This document shows, piece after piece, positions 6,725 to 6,764 of a stretch of 6,764 nt of DNA (the first letter of the stretch is position 1; each line of letters starts with the position of its first letter). Source of the stretch: Propionibacteriaceae bacterium (lineage in GTDB: Bacteria; Actinomycetota; Actinomycetes; Propionibacteriales; Propionibacteriaceae); assembly GCA_030528545.1 (NCBI GenBank), contig JAUMYR010000041.1, positions 1-6,764 of the forward strand. The letters are read 5' to 3'. A program made the position numbers and the translations under genes. Below the pieces are notes generated by a model, which worked only from the letters and a program-made list of their open reading frames with translations, did not search any database and was not told the DNA's origin.

Positions 6725-6752
6725 CACGTATCTGCGGCCAGGCCAGAGTCAA
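6725..6752 (-). promoter_or_regulatory. Possible promoter of the helicase gene
   Basis: Minus-strand TTGACT (6752-6747) is a good -35 match to TTGACA. With a 16-nt spacer, TACGTG (6730-6725) is a poor -10. A start about 7 nt on, near 6718, would begin the mRNA right at the outer stem of the folded leader and give a leader of roughly 125 nt. The -10 weakness keeps confidence low. Confidence 0.35.
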
Positions 6753-6760
6753 AGGCCGCA
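6733..6760 (-). repeat. 7-bp inverted repeat flanking the -35 element
   Basis: TGCGGCC (6760-6754) and GGCCGCA (6739-6733) are perfect inverted copies separated by 14 nt. Their centres are 21 bp apart, about two helical turns, and the candidate -35 lies between them. This suits an operator for a dimeric regulator, but it could also be the end of a hairpin serving the gene upstream of the window. Chance occurrence in G+C-rich DNA is also possible. Confidence 0.35.
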
Positions 6761-6764
6761 ACGA

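Noticed and set aside
6515..6727. 70-codon minus-strand frame starting at GTG 6727 and running into the helicase gene
   Set aside because: It lacks a Shine-Dalgarno, overlaps the well-supported helicase start in another frame and has no recognisable domain.

Overview
The window looks like an ordinary chromosomal segment of a high-G+C Gram-positive bacterium (Actinomycetota). The grounds are high G+C by eye, frequent GTG starts, the tsaE-tsaB-rimI-tsaD gene order, and a DEAD-box helicase with the GRTGSGKT motif I and arginine/glycine-rich tails seen in actinobacterial homologues. Genus cannot be fixed from the sequence alone. Every convincing gene lies on the minus strand, so transcription runs from high to low coordinates.

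From upstream to downstream: positions 6764-6592 are a non-coding leader region. It holds a 7-bp inverted repeat, a promoter-like -35 element and a strongly self-complementary stretch that could fold in the mRNA. Next is a DEAD-box ATP-dependent RNA helicase (6591-4402) with a very long arginine/aspartate/glycine-rich N-terminal extension and an RGG-type C-terminal tail. After a 75-nt gap comes a tightly packed cluster. It contains a fused GNAT acetyltransferase-TsaE protein (4326-3412), TsaB (3415-2768), RimI (2771-2337) and TsaD (2344-1301), joined by overlaps of 4, 4 and 8 nt. After a 37-nt gap follows a membrane-anchored endonuclease/exonuclease/phosphatase-family protein (1263-313). After 36 nt comes a Nudix hydrolase (276 to the window edge, incomplete).

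TsaB, TsaD and TsaE are the dedicated bacterial subunits that move threonylcarbamoyl onto A37 of ANN-decoding tRNAs (t6A). RimI acetylates the N terminus of ribosomal protein S18. With an RNA helicase just upstream, the region has a translation/RNA-maintenance theme. The two downstream genes look like loosely attached hydrolases. TsaC/Sua5, which makes the threonylcarbamoyl-AMP substrate, is not in the window.

I found no mobile element, CRISPR array, tRNA, rRNA or clearly new multi-gene system. The features most worth a second look are the GNAT-TsaE fusion, the structured leader of the helicase gene, and the repeat-built N-terminal extension of the helicase.
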